Shown one piece after another: positions 18,199-29,988 of a stretch of DNA of 64,000 bases (the first letter of the stretch is position 1; the number at the start of each line of letters is the position of its first letter). Both the position numbers and the translations under genes were made by a program. Source of the stretch: Salinibaculum sp. SYNS191 (GTDB lineage: Archaea; Halobacteriota; Halobacteria; Halobacteriales; Haloarculaceae); NCBI RefSeq assembly GCF_037338445.1, contig NZ_CP147838.1:1550001-1614000 (forward strand). The letters run 5' to 3'. The notes under the pieces were generated by a model. It worked only from the letters and a program-made list of their open reading frames with translations. It did not search any database and was not told the origin of the DNA.

Positions 18199-18333
18199 TA
18201 CGAACCCATTCATCCACATACTGGCGTCGCTAGTAGAAATACCTTGAGTGAAATGCGAGAATTGCCAACGTATGTCCCGTATTATAATTGCTGGCTGTTC
18301 GATCGGAGACTAGCGGGAGTCGGGCGAGCCGTC

Positions 18334-18441
18334 TCAGCGCCAGGCGTCGAGTTCGACGACGTGGTCACACCGGAGCCACTGGTCGGTACCGGTGCCTGCC
18401 AGGATGACGTAGTCGCCCTCGGTCACGAGTCGTGTTTCCAT
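18334..18441 (-). CDS. 35-residue micro-protein
   Basis: A short ORF METRLVTEGDYVILAGTGTD followed by QWLRCDHVVELDAWR. The composition is well ordered for such a short sequence (Trp, Tyr, Cys present, balanced charge), and the second half reads like a conserved strand pair. Short proteins of this appearance recur in haloarchaeal genomes. It lies 143 bases upstream of... no coding gene on its own strand except thi4, whose start is 1 kb away. Confidence 0.5.
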   Translation of the reverse strand: METRLVTEGDYVILAGTGTDQWLRCDHVVELDAWR

Positions 18442-18584
18442 ACACGGGAGAAGGGACTGCGACCACCCAAGTACGGCACCTAACAGGTTGTGTCGAAAAA
18501 CCGGAACGGGCGAAACGGGCGAGTGGGTGCTCCCCCCGGGAAGCCGCGGTGGCAGTGACCCACCGCTGCCCCACGACGCCAGCG

Positions 18585-19523
<939 letters not shown>

Positions 19524-19600
19524 TCATACAACAGAGTCATTGAAAGACCTTTTGGTGAGGAGACAGGACTGCCGGCGAGAAAATCGAGTAACCGGCGAAC

Positions 19601-20383
19601 TCAGGGCCAGTCGTGGACGCCGTCCGGGCCGTAGACGGCGGGGTCGTCGGTGGCGGCACAGACCGCCCAGGAGCGGGCGGGCGTCGACTCTGCCGGGAAG
19701 AGGTGTTCGGGAACCAGCGGCATCGCGACGGGGGTGTAGCCGCCGCGGCGCATCGCGGCGACGCCGGCGAAGGTGGCGACCACCTCGCCGCGCTCGGTGA
19801 CCGCGAACTGCCCGTCGTCGGTTCGGGCGTAGGCGTGGCGGAACGTCCCACGGTCGGGGCAGGCCAGCGCGTCGACGTGTTCGAAGACGGCGACCACCTC
19901 GTCTGCCGCCGAGAGTTCCAGGCGCGGTCGGTCGGCACCGACGCGGACCTCGCGCCACTGCAGACGCTCGGGCGGCGCGCGGACGCAGGCGTAGGTGCCA
20001 TCCGAGAGGGGAACCCGGTCGGGGCCGCTGTAGAAGCGCCGCCCCTCCGGGTCGTCCGCGGCGAGTGCCGTCGGCGTCTCCAGGACGGAGGCGACGACGC
20101 GTGCCAGCGCCTCCGAGCCGTCGGGAGCGGGGGCGACGAACAGGCAGTCCTGCCCGGCGTCGAGCGCGGCAGCGAGACGCGGGACGACCGCCTCGGGGCC
20201 GACGCTGGCCTCGGTCAGCGGTTCGATTGCAATCGGTCGGGGGTCGTCGACGAGGCCGACGGCGTCGGCGGTCGGGTCGGCGAGCGCGGGCGGGTGGCCG
20301 GGACCCGGGTCGGCGTCCACGTCGTAGCCGGCCCGCGCGCACAGGTCGACGCCGATGTCGCGGACCGAGGCGTAGAGTACCAT
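19601..20383 (-). CDS. Conserved haloarchaeal protein of unknown function
   Basis: A 260-residue soluble protein with no signal peptide or membrane helix. Segments such as VSVRD-like MVLYASVRDIGVDLCARAG, ARTDDGQFAVTERGEVVATFAGVAAMRRGGYTPVAMPLVPEHLFP and the Trp-rich end (ARSWAVCAATDDPAVYGPDGVHDW) look well conserved and folded, but I do not recognise the family. It lies upstream of thi4 on the same strand with an 86-bp gap. Confidence 0.65.
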   Translation of the reverse strand: MVLYASVRDIGVDLCARAGYDVDADPGPGHPPALADPTADAVGLVDDPRPIAIEPLTEASVGPEAVVPRLAAALDAGQDCLFVAPAPDGSEALARVVASVLETPTALAADDPEGRRFYSGPDRVPLSDGTYACVRAPPERLQWREVRVGADRPRLELSAADEVVAVFEHVDALACPDRGTFRHAYARTDDGQFAVTERGEVVATFAGVAAMRRGGYTPVAMPLVPEHLFPAESTPARSWAVCAATDDPAVYGPDGVHDWP

Positions 20384-20452
20384 CGGCGGAGAGAGGGGCG
20401 GGACGGCAAAGAGTCGTTCGCGTCCCGGGGTAGCGGTGCCGGAAACGGCGAG

Positions 20453-20947
20453 TCAGACGCCGGCGACGAGCGTCGCGGCCCAGGCCGCGGCGGCCGTCGC
20501 GGCCACGCCGAGAGCCAGCAGGGCGGCGTTGGCGACCGGGTTCTTCGCCTTCACGACGTCGTAGGTGTAGTGGTCGTCCCGGAACGGGGTGAAGGGCGTG
20601 ACGCCCATCGGCGTGAGCGCGTCGGCGGCGACGTGCGAGAGGATAGACAGCGTGCCGACGGCGAATCCGAACGCGCCGACGCCGACCGCCGCGAGCGGAC
20701 CGCCGCCGGCGACGGCGACGCCGGTCGCACCGACGAGGCCGCCGACGGCCAGCGCGAACCAGACGGTGTGGGTCGGGCCGCGGTGGGCGACGCCGGGGAG
20801 TCGCTGGTCGACGTCGGGCAGGGTCGCCAGTGCGAGCGCACACGCACCGCCGAGCAGCGCGAGGTCGGCGAGGCCGGCCGCGAGAGTTGCGAACCCCAGC
20901 GGGGCGTACGCGAGCAGGGCGGCCCCGGAGTGGCCGGTGCGGTACAT
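20453..20947 (-). CDS. YdjM/DUF457-type membrane metal-dependent hydrolase
   Basis: A 164-residue protein with four hydrophobic helices. It contains the family motifs DVDQRLPGVAHRGPTHTVW (acidic and His residues near a membrane face) and LSHVAADALTPMGVTPF, typical of the DUF457 (YdjM/LexA-induced) inner-membrane proteins predicted to bind metal. Start at MYRTGHSG, which is the family N-terminus. The gene starts 5 bases from the end of cheC, so the two minus-strand genes probably share a transcript. Confidence 0.8.
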   Translation of the reverse strand: MYRTGHSGAALLAYAPLGFATLAAGLADLALLGGACALALATLPDVDQRLPGVAHRGPTHTVWFALAVGGLVGATGVAVAGGGPLAAVGVGAFGFAVGTLSILSHVAADALTPMGVTPFTPFRDDHYTYDVVKAKNPVANAALLALGVAATAAAAWAATLVAGV

Positions 20948-20951
20948 GGCC

Positions 20952-21596
20952 CTACCCGTCGGTAAGTTCGTCGGACGCAACGGTGTCGCGTGCGACGTCG
21001 GCGTCGACGTCGATTTGCTGGACGAGGTCGACGAGGTCGTGGAGCTGTGGGAAGGTGTAGGCGGTCAGGTCGACATCGTCGTCCCCGGCCGTAATCTCCG
21101 TATCGAGCACGACGGCGATGTCCTCGTCGGGCCAGCCGCCCATCTTCTGGACGATCGCGTGTGCGGGTCCGTAGGTGAACGCCGGCGTCCCCATGTCGAT
21201 GGTGGTGTCGAGGACGTTCGCCCAGCCGTCGATGTAGGCCGAGGTCATGATGTTGCCGACCTCCTGGATGGCCGACCGCTCCATGTCCGAGAAGCCGCCG
21301 TCGGTGCTGGCGTCACCGGGGAGCATGAGCCGGGCGAGGCGCTTGCTGTCGCGCGGCCCGAGCATGAAGAGGACGTACCCGTTGGGCGGCTCGGTCAACT
21401 GGACGTGGATACCGACCTTCTTCTCGTCGCCGAGGTGGGTCTTGACGTCCTCCATCGCCAGCAGGTTGAGCTTCGAGACCTGTATCTCGGCGTCGATGCC
21501 GGTCATCTGGCTCAGGCTGTCTGCCACCCGCCTGGACCCCTCCTTGGAGATCTTGTTGAAGACGTCCAGTTTCCGCACGTCGACCTTCAGACTCAT
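20952..21596 (-). CDS. cheC: Chemotaxis protein CheC
   Basis: A 214-residue CheC-family CheY-phosphate phosphatase. The active-site helix DMERSAIQEVGNIMTSAYIDG carries the ExxN motif. The second phosphatase motif is less clear, and the N-terminal half (VDVRKLDVFNKISKEGSRRVADSLSQMTG) matches CheC. No other che or archaellum genes are near, so this is an isolated copy, as often seen in haloarchaea with several CheC paralogues. The C-terminal tail is acidic. Confidence 0.88.
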   Translation of the reverse strand: MSLKVDVRKLDVFNKISKEGSRRVADSLSQMTGIDAEIQVSKLNLLAMEDVKTHLGDEKKVGIHVQLTEPPNGYVLFMLGPRDSKRLARLMLPGDASTDGGFSDMERSAIQEVGNIMTSAYIDGWANVLDTTIDMGTPAFTYGPAHAIVQKMGGWPDEDIAVVLDTEITAGDDDVDLTAYTFPQLHDLVDLVQQIDVDADVARDTVASDELTDG

Positions 21597-21713
21597 ACCC
21601 GTTCGTGGGCGCGGGAACCCGTAAATACCGCGGATGCCCGTTCGCGCGACGCTGTCTGCGGGTCCGCCGGGGGTTGCAAAACATCCAACACGGAGGCCGC
21701 CGTCCGGGTGCGT

Positions 21714-22085
21714 ATGGGTTCGACACCGACGACGGTCGCGGACATCATGTCCACGCCCGTCGAGACGATACGACCAGACAGGACGCTGACCGAGGCCGCC
21801 ACGGCGATGCGGGACAACGACATCGGCGCGCTACTCGTGACGACGGCTCCACCCTCGATTCTCACCGGAACCGACATCCTCGACGCCGTCGCCCAGGGGA
21901 GAGACACGTCGAAGCTCGACGTCAGCGACGTGATGACCGAGTCCGTCGAGACGGTCCCCCCGGACCTCCAGTTGAACGAGGCGGCGGCGATGATGACGAA
22001 CTTCGGCATCAGCCACCTGCCGGTCGTCGACGACGACTACGTCGGTATCGTCTCCTCGACGGACATCACCGCACACCTCTCCTGA
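21714..22085 (+). CDS. CBS domain-pair protein
   Basis: A 123-residue protein consisting only of two CBS motifs: VADIMSTPVETIRPDRTLTEAATAM...IGALLVTT and VSDVMTESVETVPPDLQLNEAAAMM...ISHLPVVDDDYVGIVSSTDI. Such stand-alone pairs usually bind adenosyl ligands and act as energy or ligand sensors on a partner protein, which is not indicated by the neighbours. Confidence 0.88.
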   Translation: MGSTPTTVADIMSTPVETIRPDRTLTEAATAMRDNDIGALLVTTAPPSILTGTDILDAVAQGRDTSKLDVSDVMTESVETVPPDLQLNEAAAMMTNFGISHLPVVDDDYVGIVSSTDITAHLS

Positions 22086-22094
22086 CGCCGGGTC

Positions 22095-22853
22095 CTATTC
22101 GGGTCCCGAAAGTTCGCCCTCGCGAATCGCTTCCTCCGCCGCCACCAGCGCCGCGTCCGGGTCGAAGGCCTCGACGACGCCCCGGAGGTCGGCCTCGCTC
22201 GCGTCTGCAAGGTCGCGGGCGTGGGCGGTCACGTTCGGCACCGCGCGGATGATGTTGTCGACGATGGGGACCGTCGCGCTGCGCGCCGACCGCGAGAGCG
22301 GGTTCAGGTCGACCACGATTTCGGTCTTGCCCGCGTCGGCCAGCGCCTCCGCGCGGTCGCCGTCCTCCAGCGGGACGACCACCACGTCGGCGTCGCCGAT
22401 GCCGTCCGCGTCCACCTTCGCGCGCTCGTGGTCCAGGCCGGGAATGCGGCCGTCGGCAGTCAGTCCCTTCACGTCCTCCGCACCGTGGTCGCGGAGGTGG
22501 TCCGCGATGGCTGCCATCCGTTCCTCGGTCCGGTTGAACAGGTTCACCTCGACGTCCGCACCCGTCGCATCTGCGAGTTCGACCGTCTCGCCCGGGACCA
22601 GCGCGGCGACGTTTCCGTTGACGGAAATAACGGGATGGTCCGCGAGCAGGAGGCGTGCGGCGGCGGCGCGGGCGGCCTCGTCGGCGCTGGGGATGGTCTC
22701 CTCGCCGAGCAGGTAGTCGAAGACCTCGCCGCGGCCCTGCGCGATGAGTCCCTGCTGGCTCGTGATGCCCATCTCGACGCCGGCCTCGATGCGGTGACGG
22801 GTCAGAAGCGACTCGTACCGCGGGTGACTCTCCGGAACCTCGACCTCGTCCAT
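22095..22853 (-). CDS. 4-phosphopantoate--beta-alanine ligase (phosphopantothenate synthetase)
   Basis: A 252-residue archaeal enzyme joining 4-phosphopantoate to beta-alanine with ATP, the archaeal replacement for PanC. Family hallmarks visible: HPRYESLLTRHRIEAGVEMGITSQQGLIAQGRGE near the N-terminus, PVISVNGNVAALVPGETVELA, EVNLFNRTEER and the end block TEIVVDLNPLSRSARSATVPIVDNIIRAVPN. It is separated from its pathway partner pantoate kinase by one divergent membrane-protein gene. Confidence 0.93.
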   Translation of the reverse strand: MDEVEVPESHPRYESLLTRHRIEAGVEMGITSQQGLIAQGRGEVFDYLLGEETIPSADEAARAAAARLLLADHPVISVNGNVAALVPGETVELADATGADVEVNLFNRTEERMAAIADHLRDHGAEDVKGLTADGRIPGLDHERAKVDADGIGDADVVVVPLEDGDRAEALADAGKTEIVVDLNPLSRSARSATVPIVDNIIRAVPNVTAHARDLADASEADLRGVVEAFDPDAALVAAEEAIREGELSGPE

Positions 22854-22934
22854 ACCGGATGGCAGAGTGGGACGGTGAAAAGCGATGCTGTCCCGGTCGA
22901 AAGTCCGAACATCCGGGAGGCTGTACCTCTCTCC

Positions 22935-23987
22935 ATGTCGGAGCGGGAGGCGGGTGAGAGCGCGGAGACGATGCGCGAGCGAGCAGCGGGGAGCCGCTGG
23001 AAGCTCTGGCTGTTGCTCGACGCGGACCGATGGGTCGTCACCGCGGCCGTGCTGGTCACCATCTTCGGCGCGCTCGTCGCGGTGAGCGTCGCCTCCCCGG
23101 TCACGCTCCGGGAGGCCCTCGGCCAGTCGGACCCGGTCGAGACGCTGTTCCAGGCGCTGGTCACCGCCATCATCACAGGCGTCACGCTGGTCGTCACCAT
23201 CACGCAACTGGTCCTCTCGCAGGAACTCGGGGCCGTCGGCGACCAGCGCGAGCGCATGGAGGGGGCGCTGTCCTTCCGCCGTGACGTGGAGGAGGTCATC
23301 GACCTGCCGGTAAGCCCGCCGGAGCCGGCGGCGTTCCTCCAGGCGCTCGTCGAGGCCGCACAGGCCCGCGCCGAGGACCTCGCCGGGGCAGTCGGCGCGA
23401 GTCACGACGAGACCCTCCGCGAGCGCGTCGACACCTACACCGCGGGGCTGGTAGACGACGCCGACCTGGTCGCGGACCGGCTGGCCGACGCGGAGTTTGG
23501 CACCTTCGGGGTGGTCTTCGCCGCGCTCGATTACAACTACTCCTGGAAGATATACGAGGCCCGCCGCCTGCGCGCCGAGTACGGCGACACACTCTCGGAG
23601 GAGGCGACGGACGCGCTGGAGGGGGTCGTCGAGACCCTGCGGTTGTTTGGGCCCGCCCGGGAGCACGTCAAGACGCTGTACTTCCAGTGGGAACTGACGA
23701 ACCTGTCGCGGACCATCCTCTACGCGGCCGTGCCGGCGCTGGTGGTGGCTATCGGCGGAGTGCTCTTTCTCGACTCCCCCGGGACCGTCACCGGGACGAC
23801 GCTTGGCGTGGACAACCTCGTCCTCGTGGTCGTCGGTGCGACCACAGTCTCGCTTGCACCTTTCGCGCTCCTGCTCGCGTACGTGCTGCGCATCGCGACG
23901 GTCGCGAAGCGGACGCTGGCCATCGGCCCGTTCGTCCTCCGGGAGACCGACCGGTTGGAGAACATCGAGTGGGAGGACGACACGTGA
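22935..23987 (+). CDS. Four-helix membrane protein of unknown function
   Basis: A 350-residue protein. Two transmembrane helices near the N-terminus (WVVTAAVLVTIFGALVAVSVA; LFQALVTAIITGVTLVVTITQLVL) are followed by a soluble helical domain of about 150 residues with acidic character and two C-terminal helices (TILYAAVPALVVAIGGVLFL; NLVLVVVGATTVSLAPFALLLAYVL). The symmetric 2+2 layout around a cytoplasmic domain recalls some channel-like or scaffold proteins, but I cannot assign a family. It is inserted between the two CoA genes on the opposite strand. Confidence 0.75.
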   Translation: MSEREAGESAETMRERAAGSRWKLWLLLDADRWVVTAAVLVTIFGALVAVSVASPVTLREALGQSDPVETLFQALVTAIITGVTLVVTITQLVLSQELGAVGDQRERMEGALSFRRDVEEVIDLPVSPPEPAAFLQALVEAAQARAEDLAGAVGASHDETLRERVDTYTAGLVDDADLVADRLADAEFGTFGVVFAALDYNYSWKIYEARRLRAEYGDTLSEEATDALEGVVETLRLFGPAREHVKTLYFQWELTNLSRTILYAAVPALVVAIGGVLFLDSPGTVTGTTLGVDNLVLVVVGATTVSLAPFALLLAYVLRIATVAKRTLAIGPFVLRETDRLENIEWEDDT

Positions 23988-23990
23988 GAC

Positions 23991-24830
23991 CTACTCGACC
24001 GGTTCCTCGATAGTCGCCCCGCCGGGGTGAACCGCACAGACCTGCGGGTCGTAGCCGGCGTCGGTGAGGCCGGTTCCGAGCGCGAAGACAGTCTCGCCGA
24101 GCATCGCCATCGCGGCGGTGCCGCCGGCCTCGCTGACGTCCAGGATGACGTCGCGGACCGCCGGCGTGACGAGTTCGGCCTCGCGGGAGAACTGCCGGGC
24201 GGCGCGCATGAACGTCTCCAGGGTCGGCTCGCTGACCACCATCGAGAGCGCGCGGGTGCCGGCGTCGGTGAGGGCGTCGGTCGACCCCGAGAGCACGTCG
24301 TCGGTCGCCAGCTGGTCGATAGTGTGGTACTCAACGCGCGAGCGCGCGGGAATACCGTCGAGTTCGTTGTCCTGTGGCCCGCCGGGTTCCAGACGGATGG
24401 GGACGCCGCCCCGCTCCTGCGCGACCACGTCGCCGAGGCCGGTGCCGGCCTGGACCTCCGCGCCGTGGGCGATGGTCGTGAGTTCCCGCTCGGAGAGCCG
24501 GCGGTCGAAGGCGGCGTTTGCGGCGAGGGCGGTGCCAAGCGCCATCGCGCCGGAGACGCCGAAGCCAGCGCCCAGCGGGAGGTCGGTGGTGCCCCGGACC
24601 TGCGCGCGGACCCCCAGCGCGTCGAGGACGCGGTCGACCGCCGCCATCTCGACGGGGTCGCCGTTGAGCGAGACGTGCGGTTCGTCGGCGGCGCGGACGG
24701 TCACGGTGACGCCGTCGGTGAGCGCGAGGCCGGCCCCCCGGGAGCCCGCCTTCGTCGGGTCGGGGTCCCGGTCGACGGTGAAGAAGCCGGTGATGTGCCC
24801 CGGCACGAAGGCCTGTGCCACGTCGGTCAT
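23991..24830 (-). CDS. Pantoate kinase
   Basis: A 279-residue GHMP-superfamily kinase making 4-phosphopantoate. The N-terminus VAQAFVPGHITGFF and the phosphate-binding motif LPLGAGFGVSGAMALGTALAAN (about residues 85-105) fit archaeal pantoate kinase, and the C-terminal EAGGTAAMAMLGETVFALGTGL motif 3 is present. Together with the phosphopantoate ligase it forms the archaeal half of CoA synthesis. It ends 3 bases from the convergent membrane-protein gene. Confidence 0.92.
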   Translation of the reverse strand: MTDVAQAFVPGHITGFFTVDRDPDPTKAGSRGAGLALTDGVTVTVRAADEPHVSLNGDPVEMAAVDRVLDALGVRAQVRGTTDLPLGAGFGVSGAMALGTALAANAAFDRRLSERELTTIAHGAEVQAGTGLGDVVAQERGGVPIRLEPGGPQDNELDGIPARSRVEYHTIDQLATDDVLSGSTDALTDAGTRALSMVVSEPTLETFMRAARQFSREAELVTPAVRDVILDVSEAGGTAAMAMLGETVFALGTGLTDAGYDPQVCAVHPGGATIEEPVE

Positions 24831-24918
24831 TGCAGGCCGCTCGGAGGCCGAGGCGCTTAACCCTGGTGTGTTGGCACCCTCGGGGGCGATTTACGGTCGT
24901 GGGCGCGCGAGTGGCAGT

Positions 24919-27159
<2,241 letters not shown>

Positions 27160-27233
27160 CGGAGCAGTAGCGCCCCGCCGGTCCGGCGTCCGCCGGGCTG
27201 CAGTGGTCACAAGATATTTGCCTGTTTGCATTC

Positions 27234-27248
27234 TATTACTTCGTAATA
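27234..27248. promoter_or_regulatory. Palindrome at the start of the toxin-antitoxin operon
   Basis: TATTAC-TTC-GTAATA: perfect six-base arms around a three-base centre, ending one base before the antitoxin ATG at 27250. A TATA-like element (aagatattt, 27211-27219) lies about 25 bases upstream, so the palindrome overlaps the expected transcription start. This is a likely operator for autoregulation. Confidence 0.6.
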
Positions 27249-27249
27249 C

Positions 27250-27552
27250 ATGCCGACAGTCAGCGCGCGGATGCCGGAGGAGGACGAAGCGGAACTGGAG
27301 GCGGTGGCCGACCTGCTGGCCGAGGACAAGAGCACGACCATCCGGAAGGCGCTGCGGGAGGGGCTGGCGACGCTGCGGGAGCGCCACGCCGTCGAACGCT
27401 ACCAGAGCGGCGACGTCTCGGTCAACGAGGCGGCGCGCCTGGCCGGGCTGTCAATCGGCGAGTGGCTGGAACTCGCCCACGAGCGCGGCCTGACCACGCA
27501 ACTCGACGAGACGGACCTCACCTTCGACGCCGAGCGGGCCGGCGAGCTATGA
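27250..27552 (+). CDS. UPF0175 family antitoxin
   Basis: A 100-residue protein with an N-terminal ribbon-helix-like segment (VSARMPEEDEAELEAVADLLAEDKSTTIRKALREGL) and a C-terminal helix-turn-helix-like part (YQSGDVSVNEAARLAGLSIGEWLELAHERGL), the two-part layout of UPF0175. This family pairs with PIN toxins and is predicted to repress its own operon. The stop overlaps the PIN gene start (ATGA). Confidence 0.88.
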   Translation: MPTVSARMPEEDEAELEAVADLLAEDKSTTIRKALREGLATLRERHAVERYQSGDVSVNEAARLAGLSIGEWLELAHERGLTTQLDETDLTFDAERAGEL

Positions 27553-28058
27553 TTCTCGTCGACGCGACGCCGCTGTACGACCTCGGCCAGGTCGGGGAAC
27601 TCGACCTGCTCGATGCCTTCGAGGGAGACGTGGTAATTCCCGACGCCGTACGCGCCGAGGTGAGCGTCGAGCCCGCCGCGACCAACCTGGAGCGGTTCGT
27701 CGAGGAGAACGACGTCGCGGGCGCGGACGAGGAGTGGGAGTCGTTCGTCGACGACGCGCTGGCGTTGCTGGACGCGACCGAGACGACCAGCGACGTGGTG
27801 CTGGTGGCCGCGTTGCTCGCCGGGCGTGCGAACGGCGACGACCTGGCGCTCGTCTCGGACGACACGCGCCTCCGTGCGATTGCCGAGGGACTCGGCGCGA
27901 CGGTGACCGGCACCTTCGGCGTCGTGGTGCGCGCAGCGACCGACGACCTCTATTTCTCGACGGGCCAGGCGAAGCGGGTCGTCCGCCGGACAGACCACCA
28001 CGGGCTGCAGATGACGGGGACGCTGCGCGAGCGCGCTATCGGGGAAGTCGACGGGTAG
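27549..28058 (+). CDS. PIN-domain toxin (DUF3368-like)
   Basis: A 169-residue PIN nuclease. The first strand carries the catalytic Asp5 (MILVDATPLYDLGQVGELDLL). The conserved VVIPDAVRAEV segment follows, and later acidic residues in LALVSDDTRLRAIAEGLG complete the expected four-acid site. Toxins of this type cleave RNA. It is translationally coupled to the UPF0175 antitoxin. The 50 residues after the PIN core (from VVVRAATDDLYFS) are longer than in minimal PIN proteins. Confidence 0.85.
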   Translation: MILVDATPLYDLGQVGELDLLDAFEGDVVIPDAVRAEVSVEPAATNLERFVEENDVAGADEEWESFVDDALALLDATETTSDVVLVAALLAGRANGDDLALVSDDTRLRAIAEGLGATVTGTFGVVVRAATDDLYFSTGQAKRVVRRTDHHGLQMTGTLRERAIGEVDG

Positions 28059-28447
28059 GGAGAGACTGGTCCGAAGTTGTTTTACTGTTGTCCTATGGCG
28101 TTCTCAGAACTTCTCGCGGCGAGAGACAGCCTGAACCCTCAACCCTACAGCCTGAAAGCCCCCTCGCGCTCGCGGCGGCTGACTCGCTGCGCGCTTCCCT
28201 CGCTCCCGGTGGTCGCTCGGTCAGTGCTTGCGTCGTCGGTCGCCGCGACCGCTCGGCCCCTTTCGGTCCCGCCCGTACCGACCACGCACCTCCCCAGCCG
28301 ACTGCGGTGCTCACTCCGTTGCGCTCCTCGTCCCTCGCACGGCTGCCGTCGCGCACGGGGCGCGACAGCGCGCGCCCACACCAGAAGGTGTCCATCACCA
28401 GTGAAAAACGGGAGTCGAGAACCGATACCCTCGTGAGAATTATCCGC
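28059..28447. other. Gene-free GC-rich spacer with a dispersed-repeat-like element
   Basis: This 389-bp gap between the PIN gene and the convergent aspS gene holds no credible gene. Frames are open by composition only and encode Arg/Ser/Pro-rich shadows. Bases about 28093-28400 are packed with short GC-rich inverted motifs. A 21-bp stretch at 28199-28219 matches 35734-35754 (inside the gatB 3' duplication) with one mismatch, so the spacer may contain a copy of a haloarchaeal intergenic repeat. Confidence 0.55.
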
Positions 28448-29752
28448 CTACGGACTCAGACGTTGTCGATCCCGCGGGAACAGCACCGCCTCGCGGATGT
28501 TCTCCAGACCGAGCATCGTCATGATGAGGCGTTCGGCACCGAGCCCCCAGCCGGCGTGGGGCGGCATGCCGTACTTGAACATCTTGGTGTAGTACTCGAA
28601 GGCCTCGGGTTCCAGACCCTGCTGTTCGAAGCCCTCGATGAGGTGCTGGTAGCGGTGTTCGCGCTGCCCGCCGGAGACCAGTTCGAGCCGCGGGTGCATC
28701 AGGTCGAAGCCGGTCGAGAGTTCGGGGTCGTCGTCGTGGTCCTTGATGTAGAACGGCTTGATCTCGCTGGGCCAGTCCGTGATGAAGTAGTGGCTGCCGA
28801 CGTCCTCGCCGAGCGCGCGCTCGGCCTCGGTGGACAGGTCGTCGCCCCACACCAGCGGGTCGTCGAGTGCGCCCGTCGCGTTGATGCGCTCGATTGCCTC
28901 CTCGTAGGTCAGCCGCGGGAACGCGTCGTCCGGGACGTCGAACTCCTCGGTCATGCCGAGCGCTTCCAGTTCCTCCTGGCAGTTCTCGGCGACGCCCTCG
29001 TAGGCGGCGCGGACGATGCCCTCGCAGACGTCCATCGCCTCGGTGTGGTCGAAGAAGGCCGACTCGAAGTCGATGCTGGTGGCCTCGTTGAGGTGCCGGG
29101 GCGTGTTGTGCTCCTCGGCGCGGAAGATCGGGCCGATTTCGAAGACCCGCTCCAGGCCGGAGCCGACCATCAGCTGCTTGAACAGCTGTGGGCTCTGGTT
29201 CATGAACGCTTCCTCGCCGAAGTAGGTGATGGGGAAGAGCTCGGTTCCGCCCTCGGTCCCGGTGGCGACGATCTTCGGCGTGTTGATCTCCGTGGAGCCG
29301 ATCGAGCGGAAGTGCTCGCGGACGGCCCGCAGCGCCTCGGCACGAATCTCGAAGATGGCCTTGACCTCGTCCTTGCGGAGGTCGAGCGTGCGGTTGTCCA
29401 GACGCGTCGAGAGTTCTGCTTCGACCTTGCCGGAGGGGTCCAGCGGGAGTTCGGCGTCGGCCTCGGCGATGACCTCGATGGATTCGGGCACGACCTCGAC
29501 GCCCGTCGGGGCGCGGTCCTCCTCCTCGACGGTGCCTTCGACGGAGATGACGCTCTCGCGGTGGACGTCGAGTGCCGTCTCGACCATCTCGTCGTCCATC
29601 TCGTCTTTCTCGAATTTGACCTGAATCTTCCCGGTCTTGTCCCGGAGGATGAGGAAGGCGATGCCCCCGAGGTCTCGAATCTCGTGCACCCAGCCGGCGA
29701 CGGTGACGGCGTCACCGGGGCTGGCGTCGGCAGTATAGGTACGGTCGTCCAT
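28448..29752 (-). CDS. aspS: Aspartate--tRNA(Asp/Asn) ligase
   Basis: A 434-residue archaeal-type class II synthetase. Residues about 1-100 are an OB-fold anticodon domain ([23 protein letters not shown]). Catalytic motif 2 ([19 protein letters not shown]) and motif 3 ([28 protein letters not shown]) are complete. Halobacterial AspRS is known to charge both tRNA(Asp) and tRNA(Asn), the second being converted to Asn-tRNA by GatCAB, and gatB lies 6 kb away in this window. A TATA element on the minus strand at 29776-29784 suggests a leaderless transcript. Confidence 0.96.
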   Translation of the reverse strand: MDDRTYTADASPGDAVTVAGWVHEIRDLGGIAFLILRDKTGKIQVKFEKDEMDDEMVETALDVHRESVISVEGTVEEEDRAPTGVEVVPESIEVIAEADAELPLDPSGKVEAELSTRLDNRTLDLRKDEVKAIFEIRAEALRAVREHFRSIGSTEINTPKIVATGTEGGTELFPITYFGEEAFMNQSPQLFKQLMVGSGLERVFEIGPIFRAEEHNTPRHLNEATSIDFESAFFDHTEAMDVCEGIVRAAYEGVAENCQEELEALGMTEEFDVPDDAFPRLTYEEAIERINATGALDDPLVWGDDLSTEAERALGEDVGSHYFITDWPSEIKPFYIKDHDDDPELSTGFDLMHPRLELVSGGQREHRYQHLIEGFEQQGLEPEAFEYYTKMFKYGMPPHAGWGLGAERLIMTMLGLENIREAVLFPRDRQRLSP

Positions 29753-29775
29753 GCCCGTTCCTGTGGGTGGCCGGG

Positions 29776-29784
29776 ACTTAAGGA
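29776..29784 (-). promoter_or_regulatory. TATA box for aspS
   Basis: On the minus strand the sequence reads TCCTTAAGT, centred 28 bases upstream of the aspS ATG, so a leaderless mRNA is likely. Confidence 0.6.
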
Positions 29785-29809
29785 CAGCCTTTCAGTACGG
29801 CCCGCACAC

Positions 29810-29911
29810 TCACGTGACGAGCCCGACCTCTTTGACGTGTCGCTGCAGTTGCTCCCGGCTCTCGAACTCCCGACCGCAGGCCTCGCATCGGTAGGTCTCG
29901 TTGGACGCCAT
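29810..29911 (-). CDS. 33-residue zinc-finger micro-protein
   Basis: MASNETYRCEACGREFESRE followed by QLQRHVKEVGLVT. A CxxC knuckle is followed after 12 residues by a His with the spacing of a classical C2H2 finger (Phe, Leu and His in place), but the usual second His three to five residues later is absent. Single-finger micro-proteins are common in haloarchaea. It lies 78 bases downstream of an HTH regulator on the same strand. Confidence 0.75.
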   Translation of the reverse strand: MASNETYRCEACGREFESREQLQRHVKEVGLVT

Positions 29912-29988
29912 CGTGTGTCAAGGTATGCCACGACACGTCAAGAAGATATCGGGGCCGTGTGCGGACTCCGTCACTCCGGGTCGGGGCG

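Noticed and set aside
28077..28436. 119-codon frame in the spacer before aspS
   Set aside because: Ser/Arg/Pro-rich, not acidic as haloarchaeal proteins are, and other frames on both strands are equally open.
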